A stretch of 64,000 bases of DNA from Rudanella lutea DSM 19387 (GCF_000383955.1 NZ_KB913013.1:6133158-6197157), one strand, 5' to 3'. Positions 17,807 through 27,039 are shown, numbered from the stretch's first letter. Notes: generated by a model from the letters alone, not told the origin. Numbers and translations are program-made.

Positions 17807-18841
17807 ATGGAGCATTCAAAAAATGAACTGGGTAAGCCCGCAACGATAAAGGACATAGCCCGGGCGTTGAATATTTCAATTACAACGGTATCGCGGGTGC
17901 TGCGCGACAAGCCTGATGTCAATCCAGAAACACGAAAAGCGGTGCTTGAATTGGCGAAGAAACTGGAGTATCACCCAAATCAGGTAGCGCTCAGTTTAGT
18001 TACCCGGCAAACCCACAGCATAGGCGTCATTGTACCGAATCTGGATTACTTTTTTGCTACCGCCATTCGCGGTATCGATGAGATGGCACTGGAGGCTGGA
18101 TATACCGTTATGACCTCGCAGTCGAACGAGTCATACGGTCGTGAAATCATCAATACGCAGCGGTTAATGAACGGTCGCGTTGATGGGTTGATCGTCTCCT
18201 TATCGAGCGATACCCTCAACGTCGATCATTTTCGTCGGCTTATTCAGCGAAACGTTCCGGTCGTTTTCTTTGATCGGGTAGGGGGAGACCTCCATGCGAA
18301 CAAAGTCGTATTGGATAATCAGGCCGGGGCGGTTCAGGCAGTTACGCATTTGATCGAACAGGGTTGCCGACGCATTGCGTATCTGGCCGGACCAGCCAAT
18401 TTGTCCATCGGACAGCAACGTCGAGATGGCTACGTTACTACACTACAACGATATAATCTGCCCGTCGACGAAAACCTCATCGTGTACAGTGAATTTGACC
18501 GAGAGTTTGCTTACCGAGCTACGCTGCAACTCCTCGACGATTATCGCCCGGATGCCATTTTCGCCGTAAGCGACCGGTTGGTGGTAGGTGCATTACTGGC
18601 TTTGCGCACCCGCGGAGTACGGGTGCCCGAGGAGGTGGCATTGGTTGGGTTTAACGATGAGCCGGTGGTTAGCCTACTGACACCGTCAGTATCCAGTGTT
18701 GCCCAACCTGCCTATGAGATGGGTCGAATGGCTACTAAGTTGCTGATTCAGCAAATAAACAGTGACACTTCGTTACCCCCGCAGACGATTGTTGTTAAGC
18801 CAGAGTTGGTTATTCGGGAGTCTTCCGTTCGCAAAGGGTAA
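17807..18841 (+). CDS. LacI-family transcriptional regulator of the alginate locus
   Basis: The 344-aa protein starts at the ATG at 17807; a TTG two codons earlier is less likely. It has a LacI helix-turn-helix at residues 13-32 (TIKDIARALNISITTVSRVL), a hinge helix with PNQVALSL, and a periplasmic-binding-protein-like effector domain from about residue 70 to the end (SIGVIVPN; VALVGFNDEPVV). It is divergent from the seven-gene alginate operon, and an array of LacI-type operators lies between. The effector is probably an alginate breakdown product (DEH, KDG or an oligomer); this is inference. Other alginate loci of Bacteroidota can use GntR regulators, so a LacI here is a variant wiring. Confidence 0.9.
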   Translation: MEHSKNELGKPATIKDIARALNISITTVSRVLRDKPDVNPETRKAVLELAKKLEYHPNQVALSLVTRQTHSIGVIVPNLDYFFATAIRGIDEMALEAGYTVMTSQSNESYGREIINTQRLMNGRVDGLIVSLSSDTLNVDHFRRLIQRNVPVVFFDRVGGDLHANKVVLDNQAGAVQAVTHLIEQGCRRIAYLAGPANLSIGQQRRDGYVTTLQRYNLPVDENLIVYSEFDREFAYRATLQLLDDYRPDAIFAVSDRLVVGALLALRTRGVRVPEEVALVGFNDEPVVSLLTPSVSSVAQPAYEMGRMATKLLIQQINSDTSLPPQTIVVKPELVIRESSVRKG

Positions 18842-18988
18842 GTCAGACAGGAAAAATGATTTTAAGGAGGGGAGCATGCTTAGGCACCTTAATATTTCTA
18901 CGAACAATCAAGGCTAGTGGCCAATGTGATGAAGATATAGAGCAAACATGTGCCACTCAATAGTATTGATCAGTATACATCTTTTTAT

Positions 18989-19038
18989 GATAATGAGAAT
19001 GGTTCAGTAGTCGTTTAGTACCAAACCATTCTCATTAC
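18989..19038. promoter_or_regulatory. 14-bp inverted repeat, Fur-box-like, before TonB receptor gene
   Basis: Arms 18991-19004 and 19024-19037 are perfect reverse complements with a 19-nt loop, ending only 6 bp before the GTG start. The left side reads GATAATGAGAAT, two tandem near-copies of the GATAAT hexamer of Fur boxes, and the right side mirrors it. It could be a Fur-type operator pair or an mRNA hairpin that covers the ribosome-binding region. There is no T-run, so a terminator is less likely. Confidence 0.5.
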
Positions 19039-19043
19039 TCGAT

Positions 19044-21404
19044 GTGTATTTTTTATTGAAGACGTATCGTATTTGGGTTATCTTGTTGCCGTTACTAGCG
19101 CATGTATCTCTGGCGCAGCGAGTAACCATAAGGGGTTACGTAACCGATCGAACATCCGGCGAAGCGCTCATGAGCGCAACCGTGTTCGACACCCAGAAAC
19201 AGACAGGAGTTACGACCAACCCGTACGGGTATTTCTCCCTGCCGCTCTCCCAACCAACTCGTCTTCGATTCTCTTATGTGGGATACGAGCCGCTCGAGGT
19301 TGATGTTTCAGCAACTTCAGACACCATAATGCAGATTCGATTATGGCCTGCTACCCACGAAATAGCGCCCGTCTCCGTGTCCGCAACGGGGGCAAACACG
19401 GCAAACGACCACCCCATTGGCCTGGTTGCAATACCTATTAGCCAGTTGAAAGCAGTGCCAGCCTTGCTGGGTGAAACCGACCTGATAAAGGCGTTGGCAT
19501 TGACACCGGGTGTGACGGTGGGTAGCGAAGGCACCACGGGGTTGCAGGTCAGGGGAGGTAGCCCGGATCAGAATTTAATAATCCTCGACGATGCCACGGT
19601 CTATAATGTGTCCCATCTGTTTGGCTTTGTTTCCACCTTTAATCCCGACGCTATTCGTAAAGTCGATTTGTACAAGGCGGGTTTTCCGGCTCACTTCGGT
19701 GGACGTTTGTCGTCAATCATTGACCTGAGTATGAAGGAGGGGAATAATCAACGACACCGGGGGGATGCGAGTATTGGGTTGGTCAGCTCCCGTCTGTTGT
19801 TGGAGGGACCGCTATCCAACGCGTTGAAGGGCCGTTCTTCTTACTTTGTGTCGGCCCGTAGTTCATATTTCACCCTCTTCCTGCTCCCGACCCTGCTTGC
19901 TGCTCGAAGCTCGCCGAACGGTCAGTACGTAAACTACTGGCTTTATGATGTGAACGCCAAAGCCAATCACCAATTTCGGGACGGCAGTCGACTTTTCGTT
20001 AGCCTTTATAACGGCCATGATGCGTGGGTTGCCCAGGAAGGGTCAAAAACAAACCGATCAGCTTTTAACCTGAACTGGGGTAACACGACCACCTCCATTC
20101 GCTACACCCGCTCTCTGTTAAAACGTCTTTTTCTACGATCAACGCTTACCTTTTCCCGGTACCAGTATACCCTAAGTACCCGGGACCGTAGCAAACCGGG
20201 TAAGGATTGGATCACCACCCAGCAGATAGCGGTTACTTCATCCATTCGGGATGTAACGGCAAAAACGGTTCTGGAGTGGAACCCATTACCTGGCCACAAC
20301 GTGCAGGCTGGCGTTGAAGCGATCCGCCACCGCTTTCAGCCGACCCGGTTAGTGACGACCTATGAAATCAATCCTGATACGTTGAACCGAATTAACCAGG
20401 CCGTAGCTGCTTCGGAGGTAGCCGGTTTCCTCGAAGATGATGTATCGTTGACCCGCTGGCTCCGGGCGAACGTGGGTGTCCGGGCCGTGAGCTACCGGGT
20501 TGATCGTCAAACGTACTCGTATATGGAACCACGTCTGACGTTAAATGTGGCTGCGGGTGAGCGGTTATCGGTTAAGTTTGCTTACTCCAAAATGCACCAA
20601 TTTGTGCATTTGCTTTCGAGCAACAGTATTGGACTGCCCAATGACGTATGGGTGCCTGCTACGGGTGAAACTCCACCACAGGCCTCTGACCAGATGGCTG
20701 TTGGCTTGACGTACTTACCCGCCAACCGTTCCCTTAGCGTCACCCTGGAGGCCTATCACAAACGCTCAACCGGCCTGATTGACTATCAAACGGGATCTAA
20801 TTTTTTAAGCAACTTCAATCGCCGGTGGGAAAATACGGTTGAGCGCAATGGAGAGGGAGATAGCCGTGGTATTGAAGTGATGGTTCTAAAAACGCAGGGG
20901 CGACTGACGGGATGGACGGGCTACACGCTGGCCCACCACCGGCGTCGTTTTGCAACCATTGATCAAAACCGCTGGTACGATGCTACGTATGACCGGCGGC
21001 ACGTTTTTTCGGCAACGGGCCAATACCAGTTCAATGACCGTATTCGGGCTTCGGCAACCTGGGTTTATCAATCGGGGCAGCCCACCACAGTGCCCATTGC
21101 GATGCAGGAAAACCTGGGTCAGGAGGCAACGGCGTATCCGTTGTTTGTCTACGGAGATCGCAACAACTTTCGCATGCCCGCGTACCATCGTCTGGATGTA
21201 GGGGTAACGATTGGGCATAAAACGCGTCGACGAATGCGCAACGCTCACTGGTCCTTTGGCTTATACAATGCGTACAACCGATCCAACCCGTTTTATCTCG
21301 ATTTTAGTAGAAAACTCGTTTGGGGTGCTGATGGGAAAGCTACGGGTTTTGATTATAAAGTGGTCCGGAAAGCGGTTTTCCCGGTTCTTCCCTATGCAAG
21401 TTAA
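19044..21404 (+). CDS. TonB-dependent outer-membrane receptor with N-terminal CarboxypepD_reg-like domain
   Basis: The 786-aa frame begins with GTG at 19044; the ATG two bases earlier is out of frame, and no in-frame ATG gives a signal peptide. A signal (VILLPLLAHVSLAQ) is followed by a carboxypeptidase-regulatory-like domain (TIRGYVTDRTSGEALMSATV, about 25-105), a plug domain (about 120-230, with LQVRGGSPDQNLIILDD) and a 22-strand-type barrel. It lacks the SusC motif and has no SusD partner. Instead a DUF4249 lipoprotein gene follows 17 bp later, a pairing common in Bacteroidota. The substrate is unknown; the Fur-like repeat upstream hints at iron, heme or a metal chelate. Confidence 0.88.
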   Translation: MYFLLKTYRIWVILLPLLAHVSLAQRVTIRGYVTDRTSGEALMSATVFDTQKQTGVTTNPYGYFSLPLSQPTRLRFSYVGYEPLEVDVSATSDTIMQIRLWPATHEIAPVSVSATGANTANDHPIGLVAIPISQLKAVPALLGETDLIKALALTPGVTVGSEGTTGLQVRGGSPDQNLIILDDATVYNVSHLFGFVSTFNPDAIRKVDLYKAGFPAHFGGRLSSIIDLSMKEGNNQRHRGDASIGLVSSRLLLEGPLSNALKGRSSYFVSARSSYFTLFLLPTLLAARSSPNGQYVNYWLYDVNAKANHQFRDGSRLFVSLYNGHDAWVAQEGSKTNRSAFNLNWGNTTTSIRYTRSLLKRLFLRSTLTFSRYQYTLSTRDRSKPGKDWITTQQIAVTSSIRDVTAKTVLEWNPLPGHNVQAGVEAIRHRFQPTRLVTTYEINPDTLNRINQAVAASEVAGFLEDDVSLTRWLRANVGVRAVSYRVDRQTYSYMEPRLTLNVAAGERLSVKFAYSKMHQFVHLLSSNSIGLPNDVWVPATGETPPQASDQMAVGLTYLPANRSLSVTLEAYHKRSTGLIDYQTGSNFLSNFNRRWENTVERNGEGDSRGIEVMVLKTQGRLTGWTGYTLAHHRRRFATIDQNRWYDATYDRRHVFSATGQYQFNDRIRASATWVYQSGQPTTVPIAMQENLGQEATAYPLFVYGDRNNFRMPAYHRLDVGVTIGHKTRRRMRNAHWSFGLYNAYNRSNPFYLDFSRKLVWGADGKATGFDYKVVRKAVFPVLPYAS

Positions 21405-21421
21405 TCCCTCGAATTGAACTG

Positions 21422-22336
21422 ATGAAGTCGCTGATCCTTGTACTAAGCGCGCTGGCTCCGATTGTATTCGGCATCCTTTCCGGGTGTACGAAGGAGTTAG
21501 GGTTCGATCTGCCCTATGATGGGGATAAACTGGTTCTGTATGGGGTGTTGTCGCCAGATAGCGTAGTGTCGCTACGGGTGAGCCGAACCTACCCCCCGAC
21601 GGGTCGTTACAACTACGGACGGTGGGTCACCAACGCCAGGGTGCAGTTATACGAGGACAGTTTACTCGTTGAAGAACTGTCCCACCTGGCCAATGGCCGA
21701 TACGTGTCGCCTTCCAACTTTACCCCCCAACCTGGCCGCTCGTATTATTTCACGGTATCCAGTAGCGGTATGCCTGATAGTTACAGTCTTCCCGAGCAGG
21801 TGCCCGAGCGAATTAAGATTGGGCAGTATGCGTTTGCCGAACCCATAGAGGCTCAAGTAAACGCGGGAGTGACTGCCCGCAAACTGGATTGTCGATTTAC
21901 CGATAGCCCAGCCACGACGGACTACTATGCCGTTAGGTTGTCTGGTTACAGTAGGGGCTTTTTTGTGGCGATCAATTCGTTTGGTCTTGATCGGCCGGAT
22001 GAATATGGGGATGGCTGCGGGTTCCGCAGCGCAGGTCAATTAAATGAATATAATCTATCGGACGTCTGCTTTAGCGGCCAGCCAACAACCGTCCGGGTAG
22101 GGGTAGAATTAGAAGGTCCCGTGCAACCGGGGGGATTGAGAGGCAAATTGGATCAGTTACGCGTAAGCTTAATCCGCGCGAATCGGGGGTACTTTGAGTA
22201 TAACCGTACATTCAATGCAAATGAAGGGTTTCTTCAGGCTTTTCAGCCGCCCCAGGTACGCTACTCCAATGTGAAAGGTGGATACGGCATCATTTTGTCT
22301 TACAGTAGCGATACCGTCACGATTCGAATAGAGTAG
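21422..22336 (+). CDS. DUF4249-type lipoprotein, partner of TonB receptor
   Basis: The 304-aa protein has a lipoprotein signal with lipobox LSGC (Cys about 22). The body has the DUF4249 layout: a start like ELGFDLPYDGDKLVLYGVLSPD, a beta-rich first half with ARVQLYEDSLLVEEL, and a C-terminal region with ANEGFLQAF and YGIILSYSSDTVTI. Such lipoproteins are encoded beside TonB receptors and may be surface or periplasmic subunits for the same ligand; the biochemical role is not known. It lies 17 bp downstream of the receptor gene and is surely cotranscribed. An imperfect hairpin at 22608-22651 lies downstream. Confidence 0.75.
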   Translation: MKSLILVLSALAPIVFGILSGCTKELGFDLPYDGDKLVLYGVLSPDSVVSLRVSRTYPPTGRYNYGRWVTNARVQLYEDSLLVEELSHLANGRYVSPSNFTPQPGRSYYFTVSSSGMPDSYSLPEQVPERIKIGQYAFAEPIEAQVNAGVTARKLDCRFTDSPATTDYYAVRLSGYSRGFFVAINSFGLDRPDEYGDGCGFRSAGQLNEYNLSDVCFSGQPTTVRVGVELEGPVQPGGLRGKLDQLRVSLIRANRGYFEYNRTFNANEGFLQAFQPPQVRYSNVKGGYGIILSYSSDTVTIRIE

Positions 22337-22788
22337 CGTACGAAAGAGACGTAATGCTTTTTGGTATAAAAGCGAAAGCCGCAGCTAGTCGAGTAATTAA
22401 TTCTAAAGAGCAAAATATAAAAAGGAACTAAAAGTAACTAGCAGAAAAACCCATGTATAAAACTCTACTTATGGGGAATAATGAACACAGCGTTGAACTT
22501 TTGGATGAATATAGCATGATAAAAAGAGTTAGCCGATTAGGCTCAAGCCAGACCGGATTCAAACGAAACATTTATGATGCCGGTAATTTGACAGGGAGCA
22601 TTAGGCCGTAAAGTGTGTCAAGTTAGCAAAGTGTAACCTGACACACTTTACGAATAAAGTCCCTCTACACATAGAAACACTCCGACTTCAAGCAACTCCG
22701 CTTTTAAGCGTCTCTATAACGACTCGACAAAACGTTGTCGCAAGGATTGCCGGCTCATAGCAAACGGCCAGGAATGGTATTTATCACA
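22337..22788. other. 452-bp gene-free convergent gap with hairpin at 22608-22651
   Basis: No convincing reading frame is present. The notable structure is an inverted repeat of 17 bp arms (22608-22624 and 22635-22651) with one A-C mismatch and a 10-nt loop, core AAAGTGTGTCA. It lies between the ends of two convergent genes, so a bidirectional terminator is the simplest reading, though no strong T-run follows. The first 250 bases are AT-rich and show nothing else I can name. Confidence 0.5.
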
Positions 22789-24411
22789 TTAACGAAGTGC
22801 GCTGAACTTTCGAATCTCGGTGTTTAGCTCTTTGAGACCCAGCTGGAGACCTCGTTTGGCGCCTTCCTCAAACTGGGCCAAAATCTCTTTGGCTTCAATC
22901 CGGTTCGGATCGCCCAGATTGTCGTTTACAAATTTGTCTCGAAGGCTCACTAACCCACCGCCCATGGCCATGGCCAGTAACGGGTTGACGTCGAAAAACG
23001 GAATGGGGGGATTGGCTTCCTGCTTGCGTGTGTTCTGCCACGGGTCAATATGCGGAATGAGGTCGGGCAAAATGGGCTGAATAATATCAATCAAGAGTTG
23101 CAACCGGCGGCACTGACTCGCTTTATTCCCCAGTACATCGGTTGCGTGTGTACCAATGCTGTACAGCAGCGACGGGCTGATTCGCTCGAACCGCAGAGCG
23201 GGGTTGTCCATGGTTGCTTCCATCACCCGGTGCTCAAACAACAATTGCCAGATCAGCCGCGACCGAAAGCAGCTGTGATTGCCGGGGCGTGAAAGCCAAA
23301 CGGCTGTGTTGATGTAGTAGTGCTTGATTTGCGCTAAATGTTGCTGCCCGGTGGCCGAAGCCAGAAAGCCGCGCCCTTTGACGTTGGTGTCCGGTTCGGA
23401 GGCTTCACCAATGAGGTTCACGTTTACATAATGGTGCCAGGTTGAGTCGGTTACCACCCGGCCGATGTTAGCCCGGTGGCCATCGTAAGCACATATAGCT
23501 CCGAACGTTTGGGCTTGGGTAGCCTGCTTGGTGCTGGCCGTACTACCGGCAAGGACGGTAGAGTAGGCGATGATTTCGGGCCCTATGCCCATCGGAAACT
23601 CTGGAGTGCCGTCTTTCTCGTAATTGCCGCTCAGGTCAGTTGGCTCAACGCATTGGCCTTCGTGCGGGTGGTCGGGCAGTACCCGGATGCGCCCCAGCGG
23701 ACTGCACAGGATAGGGTGGGGGTAAGTTTCACGCAGAAAACCACCCAATGCGCTGGAGTACAACCGGGGCTGAATTTCCTGCGGAATATCGTCCGACTGA
23801 TCGTCGAACTGTGACCCCGCATCGTGGCCAATGCGGTTGGTATCGTTTCGGTTGGGGTCCTGCATACCCACGTTGCCGGCTGCGTTGGTCCAAAGCCGCA
23901 TTTTTCGGACCCGGGGTACCGACCCGCATAAGGCCCGGCCCAGCTCACCGTGGTCGCCGGTGGCAAACACCCCTCCGCCTTTGTTCATAAACGCGCTCAG
24001 GATGACCAATTCAGCGTCGGAAAGCCCCTGTACCGAGGAATCAATGCCGAATAGCCAGACCTGATCGTACATCGTGTCGGTAAAATGGTTTCCGTCGGTG
24101 AAGCGGAAGTTAGGAATGCTCCGGTGAACGGTTACGTTGGGGTTGCCCACATTGCTTCCCCGGTGGGCAATCGTAATCTGAAAATCGACGTACGCACGGC
24201 CGTCATTGGCCAGAATGGAAACAAACGTGGAGAGACCAAAGTCGCCCAACCCGAAGTCGAGGGTGCCGTCGGTGAGCAACAGAAGCTTTACCCGACACGG
24301 TCGGCGCCACCAGGGATACAGTTTTTCGGGCGAAACTTTGAGCAGGTCGGCCCGCAGGTTGATGGCTTCGACCAGATGGGCATTTTCGGTAAAAAAGGCT
24401 TGTGTCGACAT
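22789..24411 (-). CDS. Protein of unknown function with possible class I amidotransferase-like fold
   Basis: I do not recognise this 540-aa protein. The frame is open further upstream (to 24540), but the added 43 residues look non-coding and would run into a terminator hairpin, so I chose the ATG at 24411 (MSTQAFFTENAHLVEAIN). There is no signal peptide or membrane segment. Residues about 35-150 look Rossmann-like: KLLLLTDG, YDQVWLFGID, then LSDAELVILSAFMNKGGGVFATGDHGELG, reminiscent of ThuA or glutamine-amidotransferase-like folds with an acidic/His turn where a nucleophile elbow could be. A middle region is rich in D, N and H (DPNRNDTNRIGHD). The C-terminal third is helical. It stands alone between two convergent or terminated units. 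Confidence 0.7.
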   Translation of the reverse strand: MSTQAFFTENAHLVEAINLRADLLKVSPEKLYPWWRRPCRVKLLLLTDGTLDFGLGDFGLSTFVSILANDGRAYVDFQITIAHRGSNVGNPNVTVHRSIPNFRFTDGNHFTDTMYDQVWLFGIDSSVQGLSDAELVILSAFMNKGGGVFATGDHGELGRALCGSVPRVRKMRLWTNAAGNVGMQDPNRNDTNRIGHDAGSQFDDQSDDIPQEIQPRLYSSALGGFLRETYPHPILCSPLGRIRVLPDHPHEGQCVEPTDLSGNYEKDGTPEFPMGIGPEIIAYSTVLAGSTASTKQATQAQTFGAICAYDGHRANIGRVVTDSTWHHYVNVNLIGEASEPDTNVKGRGFLASATGQQHLAQIKHYYINTAVWLSRPGNHSCFRSRLIWQLLFEHRVMEATMDNPALRFERISPSLLYSIGTHATDVLGNKASQCRRLQLLIDIIQPILPDLIPHIDPWQNTRKQEANPPIPFFDVNPLLAMAMGGGLVSLRDKFVNDNLGDPNRIEAKEILAQFEEGAKRGLQLGLKELNTEIRKFSALR

Positions 24412-24549
24412 GGACGTAGGGTGGTTTAAAGGTGATTTGCCGGTTAGTCGCAAAGCCGGACAAATGCGCAAACAACCCAGGTCGAGTTGAGACCAAATAA
24501 TCCTGATAGTTGCTTTTTCAGGATTGCTTTTGTGGGGCAATCAAACAAA

Positions 24550-24579
24550 AAAGGGCTCCACCAAATGGCAAAGCCCTTT
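24550..24579 (-). terminator. Rho-independent terminator of the epimerase transcript
   Basis: On the minus strand AAAGGGCT and AGCCCTTT (24572-24579 and 24550-24557 on the plus axis) form an 8-bp stem with a 14-nt loop, followed by a run reading CCCTTTTTTG. It lies 45 bp after the stop of the epimerase gene and ends the GntR-sialidase-epimerase transcript. Confidence 0.8.
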
Positions 24580-24624
24580 CCCTCATAATCTATTTGCCTA
24601 CTTTAACATGAGTTACTCTCCCCC

Positions 24625-25821
24625 TTACTTTTCCTCCAGCAGCTGCCAGCACTGGAATAGCGCGCGGGGAATGTGGTAGCATCCTTTCCATTTGCCGCCT
24701 TTGAGGGGCAGTAACACCTCGCCCCGCCGGTTCAGGTAACCAAACCATTCGCCGTGCTCCGGGTCGGGGAAGTGGGCCCAGGTGTAATCGTGTACCCGCT
24801 CAAACCACGTCAGACAGTCGGTATTGCCCGTTAGCCGATAGCCTTTGAGGAGGCTGATAAGTGTTTCGACGTGCACCCACCAGAGTTTCTGATCCCATTC
24901 GAGCTGCTGGGGAGGGTAGCCCTTCGCGTCCATGAAATACAGAATCCCACCGAATTCGGTATCCCAGGCGTATTGGAGGGTGTCGAGGGTGATTTTGACG
25001 GCCCGCTCCATCAGGCCCCGGTCGTTGCGCCGATGGGCCAGGTCCATGATAAACCACATGGCCTCAATGGCGTGGCCGGGGTTGAGCAACCGCCCCTCAA
25101 ACGAGTCGGACACCTGCCCGTCGGGCGAAACGTTTTCACGAATCAGGCCCAGCGTTGGGTCGTAGAAGACGTCCATCACCTCGTGGATGCACTCGTCAAT
25201 GGTTTGCTCCACCAGCGATTGGTCGAGCAGGTGCTCAATTTCGAGGGCCAGATTGCACAGAATCATGGGCAGGGCAAAGTTCTTCAGCGGGCGCGTGCCA
25301 TCGACGGCCTTGCTCCATTGGCCTTTGGGGTTGTCGCGCCGGGCCAGAATCTGCCGGAAGGTGCGCTCGGCGAGCTGGGCCTGTTGGTCGTTGCCGGTAG
25401 CAAGCGAAAGTTGACCGAACGCCATAGTGGCGAAGCAATCTGAGAAAATATTGTACGGTTGCACGAGCGGGCGGCCATCCTGCGTCAGTGAAAAGTACCA
25501 GGGAGCCTCCATGGGCCCGTTGCTTTTCGCCTGGCCAAATCGCTGGAGAAAATCGGCTCCGTGCTGTGCGGTGGCCAGCCAGCTTTCGCGTTGGTCGGCC
25601 GGGAAGTGGGGGAGCCGGTTGTACAACATGGCAAAGGTCCAGACCTGCCGGGCTTGTAACCAGATAAACTTGTCGGTGTCGAACACGCTGCCATCCCGGT
25701 TGAGGCAGGTAAAAAATCCGCCATGCGCCCGGTCGATGGAGTGGGTTTGCCAGAACGGTAGCACATCGTTCAGCAGCACATCGCGGTAGAGTGGGGCGTA
25801 CGAAGAAAGATCGGTTGTCAT
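24625..25821 (-). CDS. N-acylglucosamine 2-epimerase (AGE family)
   Basis: The start is the ATG at 25821 (MTTDLSSYAPLY), 4 bp after the sialidase stop; the longer frame overlaps that gene and is unlikely. The 398-aa alpha/alpha-barrel protein carries Arg58 (ARQVW), His250 (NPGHAIE), Glu319 (WWVHVET) and His383 (CYHIPR). From memory these correspond to R57, H239, E308 and H372 of the cyanobacterial enzyme, the last three with one shift of +11. It interconverts ManNAc and GlcNAc in the cytoplasm, the step after NanA. This is the Bacteroides-type route, which then uses a hexokinase (RokA-like, not in this window) rather than NanK/NanE. It is the last gene of the leftward GntR-sialidase-epimerase unit. 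Confidence 0.92.
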   Translation of the reverse strand: MTTDLSSYAPLYRDVLLNDVLPFWQTHSIDRAHGGFFTCLNRDGSVFDTDKFIWLQARQVWTFAMLYNRLPHFPADQRESWLATAQHGADFLQRFGQAKSNGPMEAPWYFSLTQDGRPLVQPYNIFSDCFATMAFGQLSLATGNDQQAQLAERTFRQILARRDNPKGQWSKAVDGTRPLKNFALPMILCNLALEIEHLLDQSLVEQTIDECIHEVMDVFYDPTLGLIRENVSPDGQVSDSFEGRLLNPGHAIEAMWFIMDLAHRRNDRGLMERAVKITLDTLQYAWDTEFGGILYFMDAKGYPPQQLEWDQKLWWVHVETLISLLKGYRLTGNTDCLTWFERVHDYTWAHFPDPEHGEWFGYLNRRGEVLLPLKGGKWKGCYHIPRALFQCWQLLEEK

Positions 25822-25825
25822 GGAA

Positions 25826-27031
25826 TTACTGCGACAGCCAGTTATAGGGAAAATGGGCGTAGGTGATGAGGGTGTAGTTATCGCGTTCGTATAAAACCCC
25901 AATCTGCCCGTCGGCCTGTACGACTAAATCCGAGTAAGCCGCCGAGCCACTGTACACCTCCCGGCCCCGCGACCAGCTTTTGCCGTCGTCGGTGCTGTAG
26001 CGCACGGTTAGTTTCTCGCGCTTGGTTTGGCTGTTGGCATTGCTAAAGAGCAGTACCGAACGGCCCTCGGCGGTTTGGTAATTAACCATCGAACCCTGAC
26101 AAACGGGGTCGGGCAGGTCATTCGAAACCACCACCGGGTTCCAGGCCGCGCCCGCCGTGGGCGACCAGGCCATGAGCCGACTCTTCACATCGCCCGATTG
26201 GTTCCGAATATTCATCAGCACGCCACCGTCCGATATTTCAGCGGCCGTACTCTCGTTGCCACCCGCGTAGTCGACATCGGGCGAGAGTTTCCAGGTTTGG
26301 CCGTGGTCGTCGGAGTAAAACGCATGAGCCCGGTAATCTCGGAAGGCGCTTTGTGGTGCCCCGGCCGAGTGGTTGGCGGCCACAAACAGGCGGCCCCGAT
26401 AGCGACCTTTGGCCAGTTGCAGCGCATGGCCGGGCGTGTTGGCATATGAACGCCAGTCTTCGGCAAACGCATAAGCCGGGTTTACGGCCGGTTTGTTCGG
26501 GCGGTTTACCTGTGTGGTGATGTTTACCGGCTCCGACCAGGTTTTACCACCGTCGGTGCTCGTTTTGTACCAGACCTCCCGAATCGCTTTCCCATTCCGC
26601 ACGTCCGACTCCGACGCCACGCCCGTGTTGTACACCAGAAACAGCCGACCGGCCGGGTAGCGCGGGTCGGTTAGGTCGAACACGGGGGCGGGGTTGCCGG
26701 CCTGTGCGGTGCCAAAGTCGGCCACGAGGGATTGCGGACCCCAGGTTTTGCCGTTGTCTCGGCTGATGCGCAAGACAATGTCCACATCGCCAAAGTCGCC
26801 ACAATCGTTGCGACGGCCTTCGGCAAAGGCCAGCAGAGCGCCATCGGGGGCTTTCACAACGGCCGGAATCCGGTAACAACCGTAGCCTTCGTCGCCATTG
26901 CGAAAAACAGCCACTTCGTCGGGAAGGGCCGAAACCGTTGAAACCGGGAGGATTGTTTGACCCACCGCAGCCGGTTGCGGAGGGCGGCAGTTAATTAGTA
27001 GGAGTGAGGAGAACAGCAGGGGACGCAGCAT
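25826..27031 (-). CDS. GH33 sialidase, lipoprotein
   Basis: The 401-aa protein starts with a lipoprotein-type signal (LLLINC, Cys15), so it is likely anchored on the cell surface or facing the periplasm. It has the YRIP motif (53-56, Arg54), an Asp in GRRNDCGD (71-79), Glu260 (GGNESTAAE) and Tyr366 (SAAYSDL), the catalytic pattern of exo-sialidases. Four Asp-boxes (S-x-D-x-G-x-T/S-W) lie at about 90-97, 158-165, 240-247 and 346-353. It removes terminal sialic acid from glycoconjugates. It follows the gntR-type gene by 8 bp and precedes the epimerase by 4 bp, so all three share one transcript. The linkage preference cannot be read from sequence. Confidence 0.94.
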   Translation of the reverse strand: MLRPLLFSSLLLINCRPPQPAAVGQTILPVSTVSALPDEVAVFRNGDEGYGCYRIPAVVKAPDGALLAFAEGRRNDCGDFGDVDIVLRISRDNGKTWGPQSLVADFGTAQAGNPAPVFDLTDPRYPAGRLFLVYNTGVASESDVRNGKAIREVWYKTSTDGGKTWSEPVNITTQVNRPNKPAVNPAYAFAEDWRSYANTPGHALQLAKGRYRGRLFVAANHSAGAPQSAFRDYRAHAFYSDDHGQTWKLSPDVDYAGGNESTAAEISDGGVLMNIRNQSGDVKSRLMAWSPTAGAAWNPVVVSNDLPDPVCQGSMVNYQTAEGRSVLLFSNANSQTKREKLTVRYSTDDGKSWSRGREVYSGSAAYSDLVVQADGQIGVLYERDNYTLITYAHFPYNWLSQ

Positions 27032-27039
27032 AGCAAAGA

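Noticed and set aside
18989-19043. Riboswitch (cobalamin or TPP type) before the TonB receptor
   Set aside because: The leader is too short and shows a single hairpin; no cobalamin-box or thi-box sequence is visible.
22789-24411. Assignment as a ThuA-like sugar protein
   Set aside because: Only the GGG-VFA-GDH turn is similar; length and the rest of the chain do not fit, and the neighbours give no support.
25822-25902. 27-residue N-terminal extension of the epimerase
   Set aside because: It overlaps the sialidase gene, and the ATG at 25821 matches the normal start of the family.
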